A stretch of DNA of 27,399 bases from assembly GCA_937926555.1 (NCBI GenBank), contig CALAZX010000222.1:1-27399 (forward strand). Reading direction: 5' to 3'. The position numbers and the translations under genes were made by a program. Origin of the DNA: an uncultured Negativicutes bacterium (lineage in GTDB: Bacteria > Bacillota > Negativicutes > Acidaminococcales > Acidaminococcaceae). This document shows, piece after piece, positions 23,430 to 27,399 of this stretch. The notes under the pieces are model-generated. The model saw only the letters and a program-made list of their open reading frames with translations. It was not told where the DNA came from and did not search any database. The number at the start of each line of letters is the position of its first letter. Position 1 is the stretch's first letter.

Positions 23430-23735
23430 TCACAGATGCTCCGCCATGCCGGGAGGCATACTCCACTCAACCCGTACCTGGGTCTTCATCCACATCCGGG
23501 TCAGGCAGGTCTGGAAATTGTCCAGACTTTCCAGCGGGTCCATGGTCACTTCCTGGAACTCACGGATCGTATCGCCACAGGGAATTTCAAAGGTCTGTTT
23601 CTCCGCTAAATACGTTTCCACAGCTTCTTTCTGCTCGGGCAGAGGGAAATGCACCTGGGCTTCACGGGTAGCTTCGTCATACTCTATATATCCATAATGA
23701 CCACGGAAGTTAATGGTCACTGCATACTTGCTCAT
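23430..23735 (-). CDS. hypothetical protein, 101 residues
   Basis: A small soluble protein that I do not recognise. The N-terminal half looks beta-rich (YAVTINFRGHYGYIEYDEATREAQVHF) and the rest has a short helix (EQKEAVETYLAEK) and an amphipathic segment (LESLDNFQTCLTRMW). GGAGGGGAAACT lies directly before the ATG and a good promoter is upstream, so expression is likely. It precedes tRNA-Arg. The N-terminal strand pattern is faintly like small HicB-type folds, but key features are absent and no toxin partner is present. Confidence 0.75.
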   Translation of the reverse strand: MSKYAVTINFRGHYGYIEYDEATREAQVHFPLPEQKEAVETYLAEKQTFEIPCGDTIREFQEVTMDPLESLDNFQTCLTRMWMKTQVRVEWSMPPGMAEHL

Positions 23736-23763
23736 AGTTTCCCCTCCTCAGATTTACCATACT

Positions 23764-23792
23764 ATTATATCAGTATTTCCCTGATTTAACAA
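23764..23792 (-). promoter_or_regulatory. promoter of the 101-residue protein gene
   Basis: Minus-strand TTGTTA (23787-23792), an exact 17-base spacer, then TATAAT (23764-23769). Confidence 0.7.
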
Positions 23793-23805
23793 TATGGAAT
23801 CCGAA

Positions 23806-25968
23806 TTACTGCTCATCCCGGGGATTTCTCCGTCTGGAAGGCTGCAGTCTCTCCTCCATGGGGATCTGCGCCATGCGCTCCGCCGTGGCCAGCTGGGCCC
23901 TCTCGTAGAGGACGCTCTGGGCGCTGACGATGTCGCCCTTGCCAGGCACCACCCGGCGGTAGTTGCCGTTGGACTGCATGATATGGGCGCCCACGTTGTC
24001 CGCCAGGTACAGCTGGAGGATGTCCTTGATCCGGGCCACATGCTCCTCGTCCTCGATGGGGAAGAACAGCTCCACCCGGTCGTTCAGGTTGCGGGGCATC
24101 CAGTCGGCGCTGCTGAGGTACAGCTGCTCGTTGCCGCCGTTGCGGAACCAGAAGATGCGGCTGTGCTCCAGCTGCCGTCCCACGATGCTGCGGACGGAGA
24201 TGTTCTCGCTGATGCCCTTGAGGCCCGGCCGCAGGGTGCAGATGCCCCGGACGATGAGCTCGATGCGCACGCCGGCCATGGAGGCCTCGTAGAGCTTCTC
24301 GATGACGGGCTGGTCCAGGAGGGAGTTCATCTTGGCGATGATATGGCCCTGGCCGCCGTTCTTGGCGATAAGGATCTCGTTGCCGATGAGCTCGTAGATC
24401 TTCTCACGGAGTCCCAGAGGCGCCATCACCAGCTTGTTCCAGATGGGGGCCCGGCTGTAGCCGGACAGCAGGTTGAAGAAGGCCGATGCGTCGCTGCCGA
24501 ACAGGTCGTTGGCCGTCATGAGGCCCATGTCCGTATAGAGCTTGGCCGTGCTGTCATTGTAGTTGCCCGTGCCCAGATGGACGTAGCGCTTGATGCCGTC
24601 GGACTCCTGCCGCACGATGAGGATGATCTTGGCGTGGGTCTTCAGTCCCACCAAGCCATAGATGACATGGGCTCCCGCCTGCTCCAGCCTGCGTGCCCAG
24701 AGGATGTTGTTCTCCTCGTCAAAGCGGGCTTTCAGCTCCACCAGCACCGTGACCTGCTTGCCGTTCTCCGCCGCCCGGGCCAGAGCCGCCACGATAGGCG
24801 AGTTGCCGCTGACGCGGTACAGGGTCTGCTTGATGGCCAGCACCTTGGGGTCGGAGGCGGCATCGTTCACCAACTTCACCACCGGGTCGAAGCTCTCATA
24901 GGGATGGAAGAGGAGGATGTCCCGCTTCCGGATCTGCCCGAAGAGATCACCGTACTCCGGCAGCTCCAGGGGCTTCTGGGGAACGAAAGGCTCATGGAGC
25001 CAGGGCCACATCTTATCCTGGCCGATGAACTTGAAGAAGCAGGTGGCGTCCAGGGGACCGTTGATCTCGTAGACCTCCTCCTCCTTCAGGGAGAGGTTGT
25101 CCTCCAGGAACCGCTTGATCTTGCTGTTGCCGTTACGTGCGATCTCCAGCCGTCTGGCGGCGCCGCGTTTCCGCTGCCGCAGGGATTTCTCCACCTCGCT
25201 GAGCAGGTCGTCGATATCGTCCTCCTCCACGTCCAGGTCGCTGTCACGGGTGAGCCGGAAAGGCACCACGTCCAGGATCTGGCAGCCGTTGAAGAGGTAC
25301 TTGCAGTGGATGGCGATGAGCTCCTCCAGGAAGACGAAGCTGCGCCGCGCCTCCGTGGGGACCTCCAGCAGCCGGGGCAGGCCCGCGGGGACCTGGACCA
25401 CGCTCATGCTCTCCGCGCCTTCCATGGTCACCAGCTGCACCGCCAGGTTCAGGGTCTTGTTGGCCAGGAAGGGGAAGGGCCGGGACGCGTCCACCGCCAT
25501 GGGCGTCAGCACCGGGTACACCACCTCCTGGTAGTAGTTCTCCAGCCAGGCCTGCCCCTGGGGGCTGCACTCCTCTATCTTCTTGATCTCCGGACCGCCG
25601 GCGGCCTTCAGGTCCGCCAGCACCTCCGCCAGCATCTTGCTCTCCAGCTTCATCTGCTCATGGGCCGCCAGGGAGATCTCCTCCAGCTGCTTCCGCACCG
25701 TCAGTCCGGAGGGGTCCTTCTTGTTGATGCCGCTCTCGTACTGGTCCCACAGGCCGGACACCCGGACCATGAAGAACTCGTCCAGGTTGGAGGCCGTGAT
25801 GGCGATGAATTTCAGCCGCTCCAGAATGGGCGTCTTGGCCACCTCCGCCTCCCGCAGCACCCGCAGGTTGAATTTCAGCCAGCTCAGCTCCCGGTTGAAG
25901 TAGTATTCCGGTCTGGAAAGATCCACTGCCTCCGGCAGCCCGCTGTTCTTTTTCATATTCTTGGTCAT
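23806..25968 (-). CDS. ppk1: polyphosphate kinase 1
   Basis: Reversibly polymerises the gamma-phosphate of ATP into polyphosphate. The 720-residue protein has the full Ppk1 layout. The N-terminal domain starts with YYFNRELSWLKFN (22-34) and TASNLDEFFMVRVSG (58-72), followed by the head domain. Two phospholipase-D-like catalytic domains carry His445 (GLKTHAKI, the phosphorylated histidine) and His602 (LEHSRIF). GTGNYN and RNLNDRVE family blocks are also present. Length is normal. A GGGTGG site precedes the ATG. It lies 88 bases downstream of the PPX-HD gene on the same strand, so the two are probably one transcript. The spacer has a GC-rich hairpin without a T-tract, so it does not look like a terminator. 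Confidence 0.97.
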   Translation of the reverse strand: MTKNMKKNSGLPEAVDLSRPEYYFNRELSWLKFNLRVLREAEVAKTPILERLKFIAITASNLDEFFMVRVSGLWDQYESGINKKDPSGLTVRKQLEEISLAAHEQMKLESKMLAEVLADLKAAGGPEIKKIEECSPQGQAWLENYYQEVVYPVLTPMAVDASRPFPFLANKTLNLAVQLVTMEGAESMSVVQVPAGLPRLLEVPTEARRSFVFLEELIAIHCKYLFNGCQILDVVPFRLTRDSDLDVEEDDIDDLLSEVEKSLRQRKRGAARRLEIARNGNSKIKRFLEDNLSLKEEEVYEINGPLDATCFFKFIGQDKMWPWLHEPFVPQKPLELPEYGDLFGQIRKRDILLFHPYESFDPVVKLVNDAASDPKVLAIKQTLYRVSGNSPIVAALARAAENGKQVTVLVELKARFDEENNILWARRLEQAGAHVIYGLVGLKTHAKIILIVRQESDGIKRYVHLGTGNYNDSTAKLYTDMGLMTANDLFGSDASAFFNLLSGYSRAPIWNKLVMAPLGLREKIYELIGNEILIAKNGGQGHIIAKMNSLLDQPVIEKLYEASMAGVRIELIVRGICTLRPGLKGISENISVRSIVGRQLEHSRIFWFRNGGNEQLYLSSADWMPRNLNDRVELFFPIEDEEHVARIKDILQLYLADNVGAHIMQSNGNYRRVVPGKGDIVSAQSVLYERAQLATAERMAQIPMEERLQPSRRRNPRDEQ

Positions 25969-25997
25969 TCCGATCCACCCGATCTTTCGTAATGTAC

Positions 25998-26017
25998 CGG
26001 CGCGTGTTGCCGCGCCG
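25998..26017 (-). other. GC-rich hairpin between PPX-HD gene and ppk1
   Basis: CGGCGCG (25998-26004) pairs with CGCGCCG (26011-26017) with a 6-base loop and no T-tract on the minus strand. It may affect processing or translation of the ppk1 part of the transcript. Confidence 0.5.
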
Positions 26018-26056
26018 CCGGCGTCCGCCCTCCCGCGGCCGCCTCTTTATATCATG

Positions 26057-27399
26057 CTAGTCCAGGCTCTCCACCCGTTCCAGCTCCACTTTGAAACCGT
26101 AGACTTCCTCCATCATCAGCACTTTCGACGCGAAGGTCCACTCCTCCAGGTCCAGGTCCATGTCGCTGACCACTTTCAGCACCATGAGCCGGTTCTTCAG
26201 CTGCACCTTGCAGCCCTTGATCTTCTGCAGATAGCTCCGGTCCAGGGCGTCCGCCAGCCGCACGATGGCCGACAGTTTCGCCACCAGGGGCACCATCTCG
26301 TCATCCAGCCCCTCCATGGGGCGGGAAGTCCGCTCGAACACGTTGTGGGCATGGTAGTAGGACGCCAGGGCGATGATCTTCTTGTCCCGGTCCGTGAAGC
26401 CCATCAGGTCCGTGCCCATGATCAGCTGGTAGGAGTACAGGGAATGGCTCCGCATGGAGATGTACTTCCCGATGTCGTGGAGGATGCAGGCCGCCCGCAG
26501 CAGAAGCCGGCTGTGCTCGTCCATGCCGTACTTCTTCCCGATCTTGTCGAAGATGGTCAGGGCCAGCCGCTCCACCTGGGTCACATGGCCGTAGTCGTAC
26601 TGGTAGGTCTCGCCGATATGATGCACCAGGCTCATCTGCTCGTCCTCCAGCTGCTCCACGAAGGCCGCGTCCCTGGCGGGGCCGATCTCCATCATCCGCA
26701 TGCCGTCGATGAACTCGTCGGAGGTCACCACGATCTCCCTGGCCGCCGGGGCCAGGTCCAGCAGCTGCTCGTACAGCAGCACCATGGGCAGCACCAGCTC
26801 GCCCTCCGTCTCCTTCAGGCCGTACAGCTTCATCAGCTGCAGCAGGTTCAGTTTCCGGATGGTGTCGAAGAACTCCCGGAAATCCTCCGCCGCCAGATGC
26901 TGCACCCGGTCAGAGGACTGCCTGCCCATGACTTTCAGCAAGAGCTCCGTCTCCGTGCCGGAGAGGATGATATGTTTCACCTTCCTGCCCTCCATGGCCC
27001 GGCGCACCGGTCCGATGGTGCTGGCCAGGAACTCCATCAGCGCCTTGTTGAAATGGCGGCTGCTCCGCTGGTAGGTGTTGAAACTCTCCTTGATGCGGAT
27101 GACGCCGATATGGAAGTTCTTCTGGAAGGCGATCCTGTTATCCTCCAGCAGGGTCACGCCCAGTCCGCCGGAGGAGATGTCCATGAAAAGACAGCCGTGG
27201 TCCGTGGACACCTCGTTCTCCCGCAGTGTCTGGCGGATGGCCACGTACTTCATGTAGATCTCCATGGGCATCTCCACCACATCCACATTGAGTCCGGTCC
27301 GCAGCCTGATCTGGTCCAGCAGGAACACCTTGTTCTGGGCCTCCCGGATGGCCGTGGTGGCCTGGACCCGGCATTTCTCCACGCCGTAGCCCTCCATCA
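26057..27399 (-). CDS. ppx: PPX/GppA-family protein with C-terminal HD domain (partial)
   Basis: Exopolyphosphatase or guanosine pentaphosphate phosphatase family. Only the C-terminal 447 or so residues are inside the window; the N-terminus with the first phosphate loop lies beyond the right edge. The conserved ATTAIREAQN block (13-22 of the visible part) is intact. The second glycine-rich phosphate loop reads MDISSGGLGV (72-81) where active PPX has DIGGGSTEL. The HD-type helical domain has ILHDIGKYISMRSHS and YYHAHNVFER. It is upstream of ppk1, a classic pairing of polyphosphate breakdown and synthesis. Whether it hydrolyses polyphosphate or only senses it is uncertain because of the altered loop. 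Confidence 0.9.
   Translation of the reverse strand, partial: MEGYGVEKCRVQATTAIREAQNKVFLLDQIRLRTGLNVDVVEMPMEIYMKYVAIRQTLRENEVSTDHGCLFMDISSGGLGVTLLEDNRIAFQKNFHIGVIRIKESFNTYQRSSRHFNKALMEFLASTIGPVRRAMEGRKVKHIILSGTETELLLKVMGRQSSDRVQHLAAEDFREFFDTIRKLNLLQLMKLYGLKETEGELVLPMVLLYEQLLDLAPAAREIVVTSDEFIDGMRMMEIGPARDAAFVEQLEDEQMSLVHHIGETYQYDYGHVTQVERLALTIFDKIGKKYGMDEHSRLLLRAACILHDIGKYISMRSHSLYSYQLIMGTDLMGFTDRDKKIIALASYYHAHNVFERTSRPMEGLDDEMVPLVAKLSAIVRLADALDRSYLQKIKGCKVQLKNRLMVLKVVSDMDLDLEEWTFASKVLMMEEVYGFKVELERVESLD

Noticed and set aside
23430..23735. HicB-type antitoxin
   Set aside because: The usual HicB core pattern and a HicA partner are absent; only a vague strand pattern is shared.
23794..25992. 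Plus-strand open frame of over 700 codons antisense to ppk1
   Set aside because: The minus-strand Ppk1 match is full length with catalytic histidines; the plus frame is its codon shadow.

Overview
The window is GC-rich bacterial chromosome with AT-rich intergenic spacers. The spacers carry sigma-70 type -10 boxes, strong AGGAGG-type ribosome sites and many intrinsic terminators. The gene set is DUF1934-argS-pyrG-glpX, extra-long CHAD protein, Ppk1 with a PPX-HD protein, TauE, DUF456 and a DUF805/zinc-ribbon family. Together with the Firmicutes-style signals this suggests an anaerobic Firmicute, most likely a member of the Negativicutes. That placement is inference; no rRNA or taxonomic marker was compared.

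Layout. 1-5525 (minus): housekeeping genes DUF1934, argS, pyrG and glpX, each with its own visible promoter or terminator. 5898-7412 (plus): a PutP-type sodium/solute symporter. 7739-11747 (minus): an orphan small protein, then a CHAD protein translationally coupled to a D-2-hydroxyacid dehydrogenase, a glyoxalase-family protein and a DUF456 membrane protein. 12231-13484 (plus): an MscS-type channel. 13720-15453 (minus): adenine deaminase. It diverges from a TauE/SafE transporter at 15630-16391 (plus). 16621-18756 (minus): an atypical ClpX-like unfoldase followed 12 bases later by a predicted exported protein. 19078-19347 (plus): a small membrane protein.

19456-23377 (minus): the accessory part. 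It holds four tandem paralogues, each a DUF805 membrane domain joined by a variable linker to a C-terminal two-CXXC zinc ribbon. They are interleaved with two families of long direct repeats. One family is a 98-base exact copy of the 3' part of tRNA-Arg(CCT) plus its terminator. The other is a 125-base terminator/stop-region repeat. The pattern reads as expansion of a tRNA-Arg/DUF805/terminator unit, followed by a small deletion that fused one DUF805 stop codon to a tRNA fragment. 23430-27399 (minus): a second orphan small protein, polyphosphate kinase Ppk1, and a PPX-HD protein that runs off the right edge.

Themes. Polyphosphate metabolism appears twice (Ppk1/PPX-HD, and the CHAD protein about 15 kb away). 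The two regions that look least described are the DUF805/zinc-ribbon array and the ClpX-like/exported-protein pair. No phage, transposase, integrase or CRISPR is visible.
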